Shown: one piece after another, positions 19,344 to 28,643 of the stretch
How positions within the stretch are numbered: the first letter of the stretch is position 1
Layout of the letters: each line of letters starts with the position of its first letter
Source of the DNA: Dickeya undicola
GTDB taxonomy: Bacteria; Pseudomonadota; Gammaproteobacteria; Enterobacterales; Enterobacteriaceae
Reading direction: 5' to 3'
Assembly: GCF_000784735.1 (NCBI RefSeq)
Contig: NZ_JSYG01000035.1
Coordinates: forward strand, 1-61,209
DNA: 61,209 bases
Notes under the pieces: generated by a model
Databases searched by the model: none
What the model saw: the letters and a program-made list of their open reading frames with translations, nothing else
What the model was told of the DNA's origin: nothing
Program-made: the position numbers and the translations under genes

Positions 19344-19772
19344 TCATGCTGTCCCCATCGTCCATTTCAGCGCTACGCCAACCACTATCAGATAGCGCAA
19401 CGTTTTTCCGATAAAAATACATATTACGGAACTTGCCCAGGGCATCCTTAACCACCCCGATAATATGCACAAGATATCGCCGACCACCGGCACCCAACTA
19501 AATAGTAATGCAGCGGTGCCATAACGCTGCAACCAGCGTCGTGCGGTATTCAATCCTTTTTGTGGCTTAAGTTCAGGAATCAGGCGCCCGACAACAATAT
19601 TGGTGATCCCGCCCAATGTATTACCAATCGAAGCGACACTAATCAGCAGCAACGGGCTGCTGCTGTGAGTTAACAACAACGAAACCAGTACGACTTCCGA
19701 ACTGCCTGGCAACAACGTCGCACTCAGAAAGCTGCTCCAGAATAAGGAAAAAACCGCCCAGAACTCACTCAC
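19344..19772 (-). CDS. yqaA: YqaA, small DedA-superfamily membrane protein
   Basis: A 142-residue inner membrane protein of the SNARE-associated/DedA superfamily, same length as E. coli YqaA. It has a re-entrant LLPGSSEVVLVSLL segment near residue 20, a GNTLGGITNIVVGR motif and the SWVPVVGDILCILSGWLRM signature. Relatives move phospholipid or undecaprenyl phosphate across the membrane, but YqaA itself is uncharacterised. Its start overlaps the yqaB stop by 4 bp, suggesting coupling. Confidence 0.9.
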   Translation of the reverse strand: MSEFWAVFSLFWSSFLSATLLPGSSEVVLVSLLLTHSSSPLLLISVASIGNTLGGITNIVVGRLIPELKPQKGLNTARRWLQRYGTAALLFSWVPVVGDILCILSGWLRMPWASSVICIFIGKTLRYLIVVGVALKWTMGTA

Positions 19773-20338
19773 AGCGTTCTTACATCAATCACATCCATAC
19801 CTGCACTAGCCGCAGCCTGAAGGCCAAAATCGGCATCTTCAAACACGAGGCAGTGTTCAGGGGCAATCTGGATTAATGTTGCACAACGCAGGAAAGTATC
19901 AGGGAAAGGCTTATGCCGCTGTACATCATCAGCGCCGACCAGCGCAGAAAAATAGTCACGCAGGCCTAGATGACGTAGCAGACGATCAGCCAAACCATGT
20001 GTGCTTCCGGTGCCGACAGCCATCGGACGGCGGCCATGATACGCTTTAACGACGTCAATCAGCGGCAGTGGCTGTACGGTGTCCATCAGCATGGTTTCAG
20101 TCAGAGCTGCTTTCTCCGCCGCCAACCGATACGGATCAAGATCCGACTGATGCTGGTTGATAATCACCTCGGCGATACGCCAGGTCGGCGCGCCATTCAG
20201 CGCCGTCATGGCATCGTCATCATAACTCATACCATGCTTTGCCAGAACCTGTTGCCATGCCAGGCTGTGGGTCGGCTCTGTATCGAGGATGGTGCCATCC
20301 ATGTCAAAGATGAGGCCCAGATAGCGATCGTACATCAT
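19769..20338 (-). CDS. yqaB: HAD phosphatase YqaB (fructose-1-phosphate/6-phosphogluconate phosphatase)
   Basis: A 189-residue HAD-superfamily hydrolase with motif I DMDGTILDTEP (nucleophile and acid Asp), motif II near VGTGSTHGLADRLL, a Lys in KPFPDTFLRCA and motif IV VFEDADFGLQAA. E. coli YqaB is of equal size and dephosphorylates small sugar phosphates. Order gshA-yqaA-yqaB is conserved. Two adjacent ATG codons could serve as start. Confidence 0.93.
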   Translation of the reverse strand: MMYDRYLGLIFDMDGTILDTEPTHSLAWQQVLAKHGMSYDDDAMTALNGAPTWRIAEVIINQHQSDLDPYRLAAEKAALTETMLMDTVQPLPLIDVVKAYHGRRPMAVGTGSTHGLADRLLRHLGLRDYFSALVGADDVQRHKPFPDTFLRCATLIQIAPEHCLVFEDADFGLQAAASAGMDVIDVRTL

Positions 20339-20514
20339 GACTCCGTACCCACCGAAAAGAGACGATTACTTTAACGCAAAGTCAAAACGTTGTCGCTTAT
20401 TCAATAACCATAATAAAAACAATGAAATAGATGTATCAGGCAAGGGAAACCGCAGAATCTCTGACAAAGAAAAGACGCTACTGTGGAAATAAGTTTGGAT
20501 GATTTTAAATAAGA

Positions 20515-20591
20515 TGGTGCATCCGGGAGGATTCGAACCTCCGACCGCTCGGTTCGTAGCCGAGTACTCTATCCAGCTGAGCTACGGATGC
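20515..20591 (-). tRNA. tRNA-Arg (anticodon ACG)
   Basis: A 77-base minus-strand gene from GCATCCGTAGCTCAG to encoded CCA (20515-20517). The anticodon loop CTACGAA gives ACG, read as ICG after deamination. Third and last of three identical arginine tRNAs in the serV-arg cluster beside csrA. Confidence 0.98.
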
Positions 20592-20648
20592 ATTTTGGAA
20601 ATCTTTTAGACTATGATTTTACAACAAGAGGAAACAGCATCAGGAGAA

Positions 20649-20725
20649 TGGTGCATCCGGGAGGATTCGAACCTCCGACCGCTCGGTTCGTAGCCGAGTA
20701 CTCTATCCAGCTGAGCTACGGATGC
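20649..20725 (-). tRNA. tRNA-Arg (anticodon ACG)
   Basis: Identical in its 77 bases, including CCA, to the copies on either side; anticodon ACG. Middle copy. Confidence 0.98.
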
Positions 20726-20801
20726 ATTTCAAGATTTACTGCAAACTTCTCTTAAATTGTATAACTGACAGTGCTCTTGTCAGATAACGCTATCCATTAA
20801 A

Positions 20802-20878
20802 TGGTGCATCCGGGAGGATTCGAACCTCCGACCGCTCGGTTCGTAGCCGAGTACTCTATCCAGCTGAGCTACGGATGC
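20802..20878 (-). tRNA. tRNA-Arg (anticodon ACG)
   Basis: First arginine copy of the cluster, only 6 bp after tRNA-Ser; anticodon ACG and encoded CCA. E. coli has four such copies at this location; three are present here. Confidence 0.98.
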
Positions 20879-20884
20879 ATATTA

Positions 20885-20978
20885 ATGGCGGTGAGGGAGG
20901 GATTCGAACCCTCGATGCAGCTTTTGACCGCATACTCCCTTAGCAGGGGAGCGCCTTCAGCCTCTCGGCCACCTCACC
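20885..20978 (-). tRNA. serV: tRNA-Ser (anticodon GCT)
   Basis: A 94-base class II tRNA with a long variable arm. It begins GGTGAGGTGGCCGAGAGGC, has anticodon loop CTGCTAA (GCT, reading AGC/AGU) and ends GCCA. It is promoter-proximal in the tRNA operon, as serV is in E. coli. Confidence 0.97.
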
Positions 20979-21039
20979 GTACCGACTGGTAATCACTAAA
21001 CTCGTTTTCGTTCAGCGCTCACCTGTCTGCGTGGCGCAC

Positions 21040-21067
21040 ATATTACTTTCCCGGACTTATAAGTCAA
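21040..21067 (-). promoter_or_regulatory. promoter of the serV-arg tRNA operon
   Basis: On the minus strand TTGACT (21062-21067), a 16-bp spacer and TAATAT (21040-21045) are followed by a G/C-rich discriminator (GTGCGCCACGC), typical of stringently controlled stable-RNA promoters. Confidence 0.82.
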
Positions 21068-21243
21068 ACAATTTTTCCGATATCAGTTCCGTTTGAACAC
21101 TTCGCACCCAACAAGAACAGATTAACAACAAAAACCATGCTTTATCGCCAATAAAACAACCAGTTATTTGCACGCACAGCTACAAATACCGGTAAGGCTG
21201 TCATTAGCAAAAAAGGAAAATACAGGAAAAATAGAGATACGTG

Positions 21244-21272
21244 AACAACAGCGCCTCGCCAACACGAGACGC
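21244..21272 (-). terminator. terminator of csrA
   Basis: GCGTCTCG and CGAGGCGC (one G-T pair) form a stem at 21251-21272 around a 6-nt loop, followed on the minus strand by TGTTGTT, just after csrA. Confidence 0.7.
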
Positions 21273-21279
21273 TATTCAA

Positions 21280-21465
21280 TCAATAGGAGGTTGGCTGAGA
21301 CTTCTCTGCCTGAATACGCTGGTAAATCTCTTCACGGTGTACAGAGACTTCTTTTGGCGCGTTAACACCGATACGAACCTGATTGCCCTTTACTCCTAGT
21401 ACGGTAACCGTAACCTCATCGCCAATCATGAGGGTTTCGCCAACTCGACGAGTTAAAATAAGCAT
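21280..21465 (-). CDS. csrA: Carbon storage regulator CsrA (RsmA)
   Basis: A 61-residue dimeric RNA-binding protein that blocks or stabilises mRNAs by binding GGA in hairpin loops; in soft-rot bacteria (as RsmA) it represses secreted enzymes and virulence. The sequence opens [20 protein letters not shown] and carries [19 protein letters not shown], with Arg44 of the RNA-binding surface. The ribosome site AAGGAGC itself contains GGA, in keeping with autoregulation. Lies between alaS and the tRNA cluster, as in E. coli. Confidence 0.98.
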   Translation of the reverse strand: MLILTRRVGETLMIGDEVTVTVLGVKGNQVRIGVNAPKEVSVHREEIYQRIQAEKSQPTSY

Positions 21466-21726
21466 TCTTTGCTCCTTGAAAGATTATAAAGAGTCAGGCC
21501 TCTCTGTTCTCCCGTCATTATCCATCATGGTTGGGGAAAACGTAAACCTGGATGACGAAAATGTCTCATCATCTCACTCATTGTCTATTACTAATGTTCA
21601 GTTTAGTCGATATAAGACAGCTTGCGCTTTTTGTTATCACAACCAGACTTCATCCCATAAGACGTCTCTGGAACCCCACAGACGCCTTATGAACAGTCTT
21701 GTTTACGGCCATCCTTACCGCAAGCT

Positions 21727-21762
21727 AAAAACGCCAAAACCACTCATAGTCATGGCGTTTTT
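21727..21762 (-). terminator. terminator of alaS
   Basis: AAAAACGCCA (21727-21736) and TGGCGTTTTT (21753-21762) pair, ending the alaS transcript 25 bp past its stop. The rest of the 21466-21786 gap holds the csrA upstream region (possible TATAAT at 21483-21488 on the minus strand) and nothing else I recognise. Confidence 0.85.
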
Positions 21763-21786
21763 GCCGGGATAACACGTATTTAATAT

Positions 21787-24414
21787 TTATAGCCTATCAA
21801 CCACCCAGGCTTCAATGCTGGTCAACGCCGATGGCAACGCATCGACATCATTTCCGCCTGCTTGTGCCATATCCGGGCGACCGCCACCCTTACCGCCGAC
21901 CTGGTTTGCCACAAAGCCAACCAACTCACCCGCTTTGACACGATCGGTCAACTCTTTGGTCACCCCGGCGATCAGGCTGACTTTACCATCCGCCACTGTC
22001 GATAGCACAATCACCGCAGAACCCAGTTGATTCTTAAGGTCATCCATCATCGTTCGCAACAGCTTGGGTTCAACATTGTTTAACTGCGTCACCAGCAGCT
22101 TCACACCGTTGATATCTTTCGCCTTGCTGGACAGTGAAGAGCTCTCCTGCGCGGCTTGCTGCTCTTTTAACTGCTGCAACTCTTTTTCCAGCCCGCGACT
22201 ACGCTCCAGTAAAGAACGCACTTTATCGGCCAAATTGTTGCTGTCACCTTTCACCAACTGCGTGACTTCATGCAGCAAATCACTCTGATGGTGCAGATCG
22301 ACAATGGCATTCTCACCGGTAACAGCTTCAATACGGCGAATACCTGCAGCCGTACCCGATTCAGACACGATCCGGAACAGACCGATATCACCAGTGCGGC
22401 GAGCATGAGTACCACCACACAGTTCGATGGAAAAATCGCCCATCGACAGCACACGGACATTCTCTTCGTATTTTTCACCAAAGAGCGCCATCGCACCTTT
22501 CGCTCGGGCCGCATCCAACTCCATCACATCTGTGTCTATCGGCAGGTTGCGACGAATCTGGGTATTGACGATGTCCTCCACCTGACGAATCTGCTCTGGC
22601 TTCATCGCCTCTGGATGAGAGAAGTCAAAACGAAGGTAGCTGTCATTAACCAGCGAACCTTTCTGCGCCACATGCTCACCCAGCACCTGACGTAAAGCAG
22701 CATGTAACAAGTGAGTCGCAGAGTGGTTCAGACGAATACGGTCGCGGCGAACATGATCCACCACCGCATCCACCTTGTCGTTCACCCGCAAAGAACCCTG
22801 AGCCAGTTTGCCGATATGACCGATAGCCTGACCATATTTTTGAGCATCGGCAACAGAGAAACGTGCTGTCGACGACGCCAATTCGCCCTGGTCGCCAACT
22901 TGTCCACCGGATTCTCCGTAGAACGGGGTTTCATTCAGGACCACGACCGCTTCGTCACCTGCCTGAATTTCCTGCACGGACTCGCCCTGACGATAAATAG
23001 CCACAACCTTCGACTGCTGTTCGGTACGTTCATAACCGCAGAACGTTGTAGATTCATCCACGCGGATCAGGCTGTTGTAATCAGCACCAAAGCCACTCGC
23101 GTCTCTCGCGCGCTGACGTTGCGCTTCCATCGCACGTTCAAAACCGGCTTCATCTACTTTCAGATTACGCTCACGGCAAACATCCGCGGTCAAATCGACC
23201 GGGAAGCCGTAAGTGTCATAAAGACGGAATGCCGCCTCACCGCTAAGCGTATCGCCTTTAAGCTGTTTAATTTCTTCGTCCAGCAGCAGCAATCCGCGCT
23301 CCAGCGTACGGGCAAACTGCTCTTCTTCATTCTTAAGCGCCTGTTCCACCAGGCTCTGCTGGCGTTTAAGCTCTTCAGCAGCGGGTCCCATCACTTTAAT
23401 CAGAGTACCAACCAGCTTATAGAAGAAGGTTTCCTTCGCACCCAACATATTACCGTGACGGATAGCACGACGAATGATTCGACGCAGCACATAGCCGCGG
23501 TTTTCATTCGACGGCATTACGCCATCAGCAATCAGGAATGCACAAGACCGAATGTGGTCGGCAATGACGCGCAGCGACTTGCTGTTCAGATCATCGGTTC
23601 CTACCACGCTGGCAGCTTCCGCGATCAGTGTTTTGAACAGATCGATCTCGTAGTTGGAATTCACATGCTGCAGGACAGCGGAAACACGCTCCAACCCCAT
23701 ACCGGTATCAACCGATGGTTTCGGCAACGGTAACATGGTGCCATCAGCCTGCCGGTTGAACTGCATGAATACCAGGTTCCAGATCTCGATATAGCGGTCG
23801 CCATCTTCTTCGGGACTTCCCGGCGGTCCACCCCAGATGTGATCGCCATGATCATAGAAAATTTCAGAGCAAGGGCCGCAAGGACCGGTATCGCCCATCT
23901 GCCAAAAGTTATCCGACGCGTATGGTGCGCCTTTGTTGTCGCCGATGCGGATAATGCGCTCGCGAGGTACACCCACCTCATTTGCCCAAATGTCATAGGC
24001 TTCATCATCAGTGGCATAAACCGTGACCCACAGTTTTTCTTTGGGCAGGCCAAACCACTGCGGACTGGTCAACAGTTCCCAGGCGTAAGTAATGGCGTCG
24101 CGTTTGAAATAATCACCGAAGCTGAAGTTACCCAGCATTTCGAAGAAGGTATGGTGACGCGCAGTGTAACCCACGTTTTCCAAATCGTTATGCTTGCCGC
24201 CGGCGCGCACGCAACGCTGAGAGGTCGTGGCGCGCACATAATTACGTTTGTCCAGCCCCAGGAAAACATCCTTGAACTGATTCATCCCGGCATTGGTAAA
24301 CAACAACGTAGGATCATTGTTTGGCACCAGGGAACTGCTGGCAACAACCTGATGACCTTTACTATGGAAAAAGTCGAGAAACGCTTGACGGATCTCAGCG
24401 GTGCTCTTGCTCAT
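21787..24414 (-). CDS. alaS: Alanyl-tRNA synthetase
   Basis: Charges tRNA-Ala by recognising its G3-U70 pair. The 875 residues equal the family length. Class II catalytic core (about 1-250, with [13 protein letters not shown] and [16 protein letters not shown]), tRNA-recognition domain, editing domain with zinc motif [11 protein letters not shown] and the distal [13 protein letters not shown], and a C-terminal oligomerisation domain ending in [15 protein letters not shown]. Upstream of recX runs recA in the same direction; order recA-recX-alaS-csrA is conserved. Confidence 0.98.
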   Translation of the reverse strand: MSKSTAEIRQAFLDFFHSKGHQVVASSSLVPNNDPTLLFTNAGMNQFKDVFLGLDKRNYVRATTSQRCVRAGGKHNDLENVGYTARHHTFFEMLGNFSFGDYFKRDAITYAWELLTSPQWFGLPKEKLWVTVYATDDEAYDIWANEVGVPRERIIRIGDNKGAPYASDNFWQMGDTGPCGPCSEIFYDHGDHIWGGPPGSPEEDGDRYIEIWNLVFMQFNRQADGTMLPLPKPSVDTGMGLERVSAVLQHVNSNYEIDLFKTLIAEAASVVGTDDLNSKSLRVIADHIRSCAFLIADGVMPSNENRGYVLRRIIRRAIRHGNMLGAKETFFYKLVGTLIKVMGPAAEELKRQQSLVEQALKNEEEQFARTLERGLLLLDEEIKQLKGDTLSGEAAFRLYDTYGFPVDLTADVCRERNLKVDEAGFERAMEAQRQRARDASGFGADYNSLIRVDESTTFCGYERTEQQSKVVAIYRQGESVQEIQAGDEAVVVLNETPFYGESGGQVGDQGELASSTARFSVADAQKYGQAIGHIGKLAQGSLRVNDKVDAVVDHVRRDRIRLNHSATHLLHAALRQVLGEHVAQKGSLVNDSYLRFDFSHPEAMKPEQIRQVEDIVNTQIRRNLPIDTDVMELDAARAKGAMALFGEKYEENVRVLSMGDFSIELCGGTHARRTGDIGLFRIVSESGTAAGIRRIEAVTGENAIVDLHHQSDLLHEVTQLVKGDSNNLADKVRSLLERSRGLEKELQQLKEQQAAQESSSLSSKAKDINGVKLLVTQLNNVEPKLLRTMMDDLKNQLGSAVIVLSTVADGKVSLIAGVTKELTDRVKAGELVGFVANQVGGKGGGRPDMAQAGGNDVDALPSALTSIEAWVVDRL

Positions 24415-24552
24415 AATTGTCCTGAAATCAAGCTAAAAGAACAGTCGCGGGCAAGGCAGATGCAGCATTCTGATGTGACCAAGCCAAACGCGAACAAAAA
24501 AAGTGGGAATAAGATAAATTTTCTTAGGGGGGAAGTAAAATCCCGTGTGCGT

Positions 24553-25056
24553 TCAATCGGAAAAATTCATATATACCGACTGAATTTCATCGTGGGAAAA
24601 ACCGCGATAAAGCAAGTAACGCTGAACTTTGGCGCGCTCTGGCCAACTGATTGGCAATGGTGAACCGAACTTACGGGTCGCTACAGTTTTCGCCTGCAGA
24701 TACCAGTCTATCTCACAAGACTGCAGCGCCATGCGCTGGGTTGATTTATCGATACCCCGTTGATTAAGCTCGGCACAAATACGTTGAGCACCGTATCCTT
24801 TGCGGCAGCGGCTACTAATATAGCGCAAGGCATAGCGTGCATCATCCAGCCAGCCCTGCTGCCGACAACTGTCTACCGCCTGCTCGATTTGGGTATCAAA
24901 CTCGGACAATGCAGGGTTATCGTCAGCATTGTCATGGTTGCATTCGCGGTTCGTTTGCAAATACGCCGCAATCTTGCGGCGCAATTCCATCTCGCTATGA
25001 TCTCGCACAGCCAGCACATTCATCGCATAACGGAGTACTTTCGACATACCTGTCAT
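24553..25056 (-). CDS. recX: RecA regulator RecX
   Basis: Modulates RecA by binding along the filament groove and promoting disassembly. The 167 residues form three-helix repeats; recognisable are VLAVRDHSEMELRRKIAAYL, GWLDDARYALRYISSRCRKGYG, and YLLYRGFSHDEIQSV. The N-terminal 15 residues differ from E. coli RecX. The ATG at 25045-25047 is an alternative start. It sits 34 bp after recA, so most expression would be SOS-driven read-through. Confidence 0.95.
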   Translation of the reverse strand: MTGMSKVLRYAMNVLAVRDHSEMELRRKIAAYLQTNRECNHDNADDNPALSEFDTQIEQAVDSCRQQGWLDDARYALRYISSRCRKGYGAQRICAELNQRGIDKSTQRMALQSCEIDWYLQAKTVATRKFGSPLPISWPERAKVQRYLLYRGFSHDEIQSVYMNFSD

Positions 25057-25090
25057 CCCGAGAATGTGCTGCTCATGCTACGACGTTCCA

Positions 25091-26167
25091 TTAAAAATCG
25101 TCGTTGAGTTCGCCAGCGGCTTCTTCATCGTACTCGGCGCTTGCACCGCTAGCGTTCGGCACAGCGTCATTATCCTTGTGCAGCAACATTTCACGCAGTT
25201 TCTTGTCGAGTTCAGCAGAGATAGCTGGATTTTCCTTCAGGAAATTGCAAGCGTTAGCCTTGCCTTGACCAATCTTGTCGCCATTGTAGCTGTACCAGGC
25301 ACCAGCTTTCTCAATCAGCTTGTACTTCACGCCCAGATCAACCAGTTCACCGTAGGTGTTGATCCCTTCACCATACAGAATCTGGAATTCAGCCTGTTTA
25401 AACGGTGCAGCAACCTTATTTTTCACGACCTTGACACGCGTTTCGCTCCCTACAACCTCTTCGCCCTCTTTAATCGAACCGATACGGCGAATATCCAGAC
25501 GAACGGAAGCATAGAATTTCAGCGCGTTACCGCCGGTGGTGGTTTCCGGGTTACCAAACATCACGCCGATCTTCATACGGATCTGGTTGATAAAGATCAG
25601 CAGCGTATTGGACTGCTTCAGGTTACCAGCCAGTTTGCGCATGGCCTGGCTCATCATGCGCGCCGCCAGACCCATATGCGAATCGCCGATTTCCCCTTCG
25701 ATCTCCGCTTTCGGCGTCAACGCCGCCACGGAGTCAACGATAATCACATCCACCGCGCCGGAGCGAGCCAGTGCGTCACAGATCTCCAGCGCCTGCTCGC
25801 CGGTGTCCGGCTGGGAACACAGCAGATTATCGATATCAACGCCCAGTTTCTTCGCGTAGATCGGGTCCAGCGCGTGCTCAGCATCGATGAACGCACAGGT
25901 TTTACCTCCACGTTGCGCAGCCGCAATAACCTGCAGTGTCAGCGTGGTTTTACCGGAGGATTCAGGACCGTAGATTTCGACAATACGCCCCATCGGCAAA
26001 CCACCAACACCCAGTGCGATATCGAGAGACAGGGAGCCTGTGGAGATCGTTTCAACATCCATTGAGCGATCTTCGCCCAAACGCATGATAGAACCTTTAC
26101 CGAATTGCTTTTCGATCTGACCCAGCGCCGCCGCCAGTGCCTTTTGTTTGTTCTCATCAATAGCCAT
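25091..26167 (-). CDS. recA: Recombinase RecA
   Basis: ATP-dependent strand-exchange protein and coprotease for LexA. The 358 residues contain Walker [10 protein letters not shown] (about 66-74), the Glu in [10 protein letters not shown], Walker [13 protein letters not shown], loop L1/L2 segments ([13 protein letters not shown] and [21 protein letters not shown]) and an acidic C-terminus. Controlled by the LexA box in the promoter at 26242-26269. Confidence 0.99.
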   Translation of the reverse strand: MAIDENKQKALAAALGQIEKQFGKGSIMRLGEDRSMDVETISTGSLSLDIALGVGGLPMGRIVEIYGPESSGKTTLTLQVIAAAQRGGKTCAFIDAEHALDPIYAKKLGVDIDNLLCSQPDTGEQALEICDALARSGAVDVIIVDSVAALTPKAEIEGEIGDSHMGLAARMMSQAMRKLAGNLKQSNTLLIFINQIRMKIGVMFGNPETTTGGNALKFYASVRLDIRRIGSIKEGEEVVGSETRVKVVKNKVAAPFKQAEFQILYGEGINTYGELVDLGVKYKLIEKAGAWYSYNGDKIGQGKANACNFLKENPAISAELDKKLREMLLHKDNDAVPNASGASAEYDEEAAGELNDDF

Positions 26168-26241
26168 TTCTGCTCCTGTCGCGCAGCCTGCCGCTGCCTC
26201 TACGCTGTTGCTTATTCATGATTCACCGAACCGATGGCCGC

Positions 26242-26269
26242 ATTATACTGTATACTCATACAGCATCAA
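26242..26269 (-). promoter_or_regulatory. recA promoter with LexA box
   Basis: TTGATG (26264-26269) and TATAAT (26242-26247) on the minus strand are separated by exactly the 16-bp LexA site CTGTATGAGTATACAG (26248-26263), so LexA binding excludes RNA polymerase. This matches the E. coli recA promoter. Confidence 0.97.
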
Positions 26270-26276
26270 GCCTATT

Positions 26277-26765
26277 TTATAAAAATCTCTCCAGCAGCGT
26301 CTGTAAGGCAAACGCCACCGCCTGCAAACGAACATCATGACGATCGCCGTCAAACTGCATTCTTTGGGCCACGCTGTTACCGTTTCTATCGCAAAAACCA
26401 AACCACACGGTTCCCACTGGTTTGTCTGGCGTTCCGCCGTCCGGCCCGGCAATACCGCTGATCGATACGGCGATATCCGCACCTGAACGGCTCAGCGCCC
26501 CAGCCGCCATTTCGTTCACGACATCGCAGCTAACCGCACCAAATTGCACCAGTGTATTTTCCCGTACGCCGACCAGCGCCTGCTTGGCCTGATTGCTGTA
26601 AGTTACAAAACCGTAGTCAAACCATGCCGAACTACCGGGTACATCCGTAATCGCCTTAGCCAGCCATCCACCGGTACAGGACTCGGCACAGGTCATTTTT
26701 TCCTGACGCGCCTTCAGACGTTGTCCCACCAGCACGCTCAGTCGCAAGATTTCAGTTTCTGTCAT
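26277..26765 (-). CDS. pncC: Nicotinamide-nucleotide amidohydrolase PncC (CinA C-terminal domain)
   Basis: Deamidates NMN to NaMN in the pyridine nucleotide cycle. The start at 26763-26765 gives 162 residues (MTETEILRLS; E. coli YgaD 165). Conserved motifs: TCAESCTGGWLAKAITD with the catalytic Ser, GFVTYSNQAKQALVGV and SISGIAGPDGGTPDKPVGTVW. The stop lies 8 bp from the recA promoter -35, so recA has only a short upstream spacer. Confidence 0.95.
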   Translation of the reverse strand: MTETEILRLSVLVGQRLKARQEKMTCAESCTGGWLAKAITDVPGSSAWFDYGFVTYSNQAKQALVGVRENTLVQFGAVSCDVVNEMAAGALSRSGADIAVSISGIAGPDGGTPDKPVGTVWFGFCDRNGNSVAQRMQFDGDRHDVRLQAVAFALQTLLERFL

Positions 26766-26969
26766 TGCAGCACCCTGTCTATCCATCGCAATTCAATAGT
26801 AATGAACACATTCTCCCTCAGGGTAGCACTTTTCCTGGTGCAGCCCTGTTGCTTAACCGGAATGCGAGACAACACGCAGCATGGTGCAAATTGTTGTCTT
26901 ATTATCGTCATGCTGACTGTATACGATTGACTCACAATAATAACGGCGATAGCTTTTTATGACATGCGT

Positions 26970-26990
26970 GCCCCGCCTCGGGGCTTTTTT
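26970..26990 (+). terminator. intrinsic terminator upstream of the GNAT gene
   Basis: GCCCCG (26970-26975) and CGGGGC (26979-26984) form a tight hairpin followed by TTTTTT on the plus strand, 23 bp before the GNAT start. No plus-strand gene ends here, so it may be an attenuator or mark the end of a short unannotated RNA. Confidence 0.65.
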
Positions 26991-27013
26991 ATTGGTGTTG
27001 CAGGACACGAATA

Positions 27014-27475
27014 ATGATAATTCGCCGACTGGCAACCGATGATTTCGCTGAGTTTCGACGAGTTCGACTGGAAGGGCTGCAGCAAGCTCCACATGCCTTC
27101 GGCAGCACCTGGCAAAAAGAGCAGGCAGAACCTGCCAGCACGTTTATCGCCCGACTAGACACTAATCATGTGTGGGGAATGTTCGCGCCTGAGTGTCGCC
27201 TATGCGGCATCGCCGCCTACGCCGAGCAAAGTCATGATGAAGGGATTATCTGGGGTGTCTATGTCACAGACGCGTTACGCGGAAGTGGCGCGACAGACAG
27301 ATTACTGCGTGCTCTGATTAATGATGCTCGTGCCCACCTGTCACATTTGACGCTGACGGTCATGCGTGATAACCACCCGGCGATCCGACTTTACCAACGA
27401 CTCGGGTTTCAGCGCCTGTCGATCGTTTCTTCGGCCGATGATTCCCGGCAGACGTGGTTTATGAAGCTGAAATAA
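27014..27475 (+). CDS. GNAT-family N-acetyltransferase
   Basis: A 153-residue acetyl-CoA-dependent transferase. It starts MIIRRLATDDFAEFRRVRLEGL, with the N-terminal GNAT strand and helix, has the acetyl-CoA pyrophosphate loop as VYVTDALRGSGATDRLLRALI (R/Q-x-x-G-x-G/A form) and ends with the classic NHPAIRLYQRLGF. The acceptor could be a protein, amine or antibiotic and cannot be told. AGGA lies about 10 bp before the ATG. Confidence 0.85.
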   Translation: MIIRRLATDDFAEFRRVRLEGLQQAPHAFGSTWQKEQAEPASTFIARLDTNHVWGMFAPECRLCGIAAYAEQSHDEGIIWGVYVTDALRGSGATDRLLRALINDARAHLSHLTLTVMRDNHPAIRLYQRLGFQRLSIVSSADDSRQTWFMKLK

Positions 27476-27477
27476 TG

Positions 27478-27501
27478 CTGGCCTGCCAGTTGACAGGCCA
27501 G
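27478..27501 (+). terminator. hairpin downstream of the GNAT gene
   Basis: CTGGCCTG and CAGGCCAG pair perfectly around an 8-nt loop directly after the GNAT stop. It lacks a strong T run, so termination would be weak or Rho-assisted. The following 27502-27954 holds no gene or RNA that I can support. Confidence 0.5.
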
Positions 27502-27954
27502 TTGGGTAGGAAGCCCCTGAAAGAAGTGACGCCGTGTTGCGAAATGCCACTGGCTACATGGTGGATTAACACATAAGGCGAATCGACTTCACGATATACC
27601 TGTTATCTTTCAATCTGCTGACGTATGGTCTACTTCGCCTCCTGGTCGCTATTTGCTGAGTCCGTTGTTTGTCTCGTCCTACAAACTCAAAATTTTCAGG
27701 TATAAAGCCTTGTTATTCGTATTTCATCCCTGGTGGGTCATTAGCGCGACACTCTCCCATTTAGTTTTCGCATCTTGTTCTGCTTGACGTGCGTTTTAAA
27801 AAAAATTCATTTTCTCAAGCACCACTCTTGTTTTTATTTATCGGCGAGAAAGTCAGCAACCTTAACCCTACAAAGAAAATATTTTTATTTTCCATTATGA
27901 TTATCCCCTGCGGAACTATTACTATATTGAAATTCAGCAGCGACTGACAAACAT

Positions 27955-28045
27955 AAAAAAAAAGCCCACCAAGAGGTGGGCAAAGCTATTGGGTTTTTCA
28001 ACAGCTAAGATTTGGTAGTACTGGCACGACAGTTATCCACTGTCT
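27955..28045 (-). ncRNA. candidate small RNA, tandem array unit 1
   Basis: Predicted 91-nt RNA. On the minus strand TTAA, 11 bp and the -10 TAAATT (28053-28058) precede a start at A28045. The 5' end folds as GACAGT/ACTGTC with loop GGATA. A single-stranded part (GTGCCAGTACTACC) follows, then the terminator GCCCACC/GGTGGGC with nine T residues. It shares CTGTCGTGCCA with unit 4 and the terminator with units 2 and 3. There is no matching reading frame shared with the other units. No known sRNA family is recognised. Confidence 0.65.
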
Positions 28046-28142
28046 GGAAATAAATTTACCGTTATTACCTTAAAATAACCTTAATTTAAGGACCTCAAAA
28101 AGCCATTGCTAAAAATTCAAATAACTAACTGTATTTAAATAC

Positions 28143-28233
28143 AAAAAAAAGCCCACCGAAAGGTGGGCAAAGATGACACTATTCTCTGGCATGAAGCATC
28201 CTGAAGACACAGGTTGGCAGCTTTCCGCTGCCT
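28143..28233 (-). ncRNA. candidate small RNA, tandem array unit 2
   Basis: Predicted 91-nt RNA, exactly the length of unit 1. -10 TAGAAT (28241-28246) with TTAA 11 bp upstream; start at A28233. The 5' hairpin GGCAGC/GCTGCC has loop GGAAA. The terminator GCCCACC-TTTC-GGTGGGC is followed by eight T residues. The middle part (AACCTGTGTCTTCAGG) differs from the other units. Confidence 0.66.
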
Positions 28234-28332
28234 GATAAGAATTCTATTGCATGTACATTAAGCCAACATTAGGAAAGCAAAAAAAAAAAAAATAATTTTT
28301 AATACAACAGCTCAAAAAAGATGAAAGTAGAT

Positions 28333-28417
28333 AAAAAACAAAGCCCACCGAAAGGTGGGCAAATACTATCTTATAATTATAAAACCCTGGTGTTTTGGCG
28401 CGACAAAGTGATTACCT
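28333..28417 (-). ncRNA. candidate small RNA, tandem array unit 3
   Basis: Predicted RNA of about 85 nt. -10 TAACTT (28425-28430) with TTAA 11 bp upstream; start at A28417. It carries TTGTCGCGCCA, akin to the CTGTCGTGCCA of unit 1, and ends in the same GCCCACC-TTTC-GGTGGGC terminator as unit 2, with TTTGTTTTTT. No strong 5' GGA hairpin is seen, but AAAAC/GTTTT can form a small stem. Confidence 0.62.
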
Positions 28418-28553
28418 GCTGATAAAGTTACACGGTGAAAATTAAATCAACCTTAAAAAAACAATGCACATCGTTTATTTTTGTGACCATTACAACAGAA
28501 ATAAAAACAGAAAATAAAAAACCAATTAATAGTCCACTGCGTCATTATTATCG

Positions 28554-28643
28554 AAAAACAAAAAGCCCATCATCTGATGGGCTAAATAAAAAATGAGAAA
28601 AAAAAGCTTACTTGATAACATGGCACGGCAGTCAATTAACACT
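28554..28643 (-). ncRNA. candidate small RNA, tandem array unit 4
   Basis: Predicted RNA of about 90 nt. -10 TACACT (28651-28656) with TTAA 11 bp upstream; start at A28643. It carries CTGCCGTGCCA near the 5' end, then a U-rich segment and a 9-bp terminator stem AGCCCATCA/TGATGGGCT with TTTTTGTTTTT. It is the most diverged and lies furthest upstream in the array. Confidence 0.6.

Noticed and set aside
20801-20992. 64-codon plus-strand frame across the tRNA genes
   Set aside because: It is the antisense translation of tRNA-Arg and tRNA-Ser (the familiar false GGFEPPT peptide), not a gene.
22711-23733. 340-codon plus-strand frame opposite alaS
   Set aside because: Shadow of a strongly conserved synthetase gene; no ribosome site or recognisable domain.
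25064-26065. 333-codon plus-strand frame opposite recA
   Set aside because: Antisense shadow of recA with no coding signature.
27955-28583. Regularly spaced hairpin repeats considered as a CRISPR array
   Set aside because: Repeats are 18-20 bp and about 190-220 bp apart, the units carry promoters and T runs, and there are no cas genes.
28560-28620. Short minus-strand frame through unit 4 (hydrophobic peptide across the terminator)
   Set aside because: It has no ribosome site, reads through the terminator, and the other units have no matching frame.
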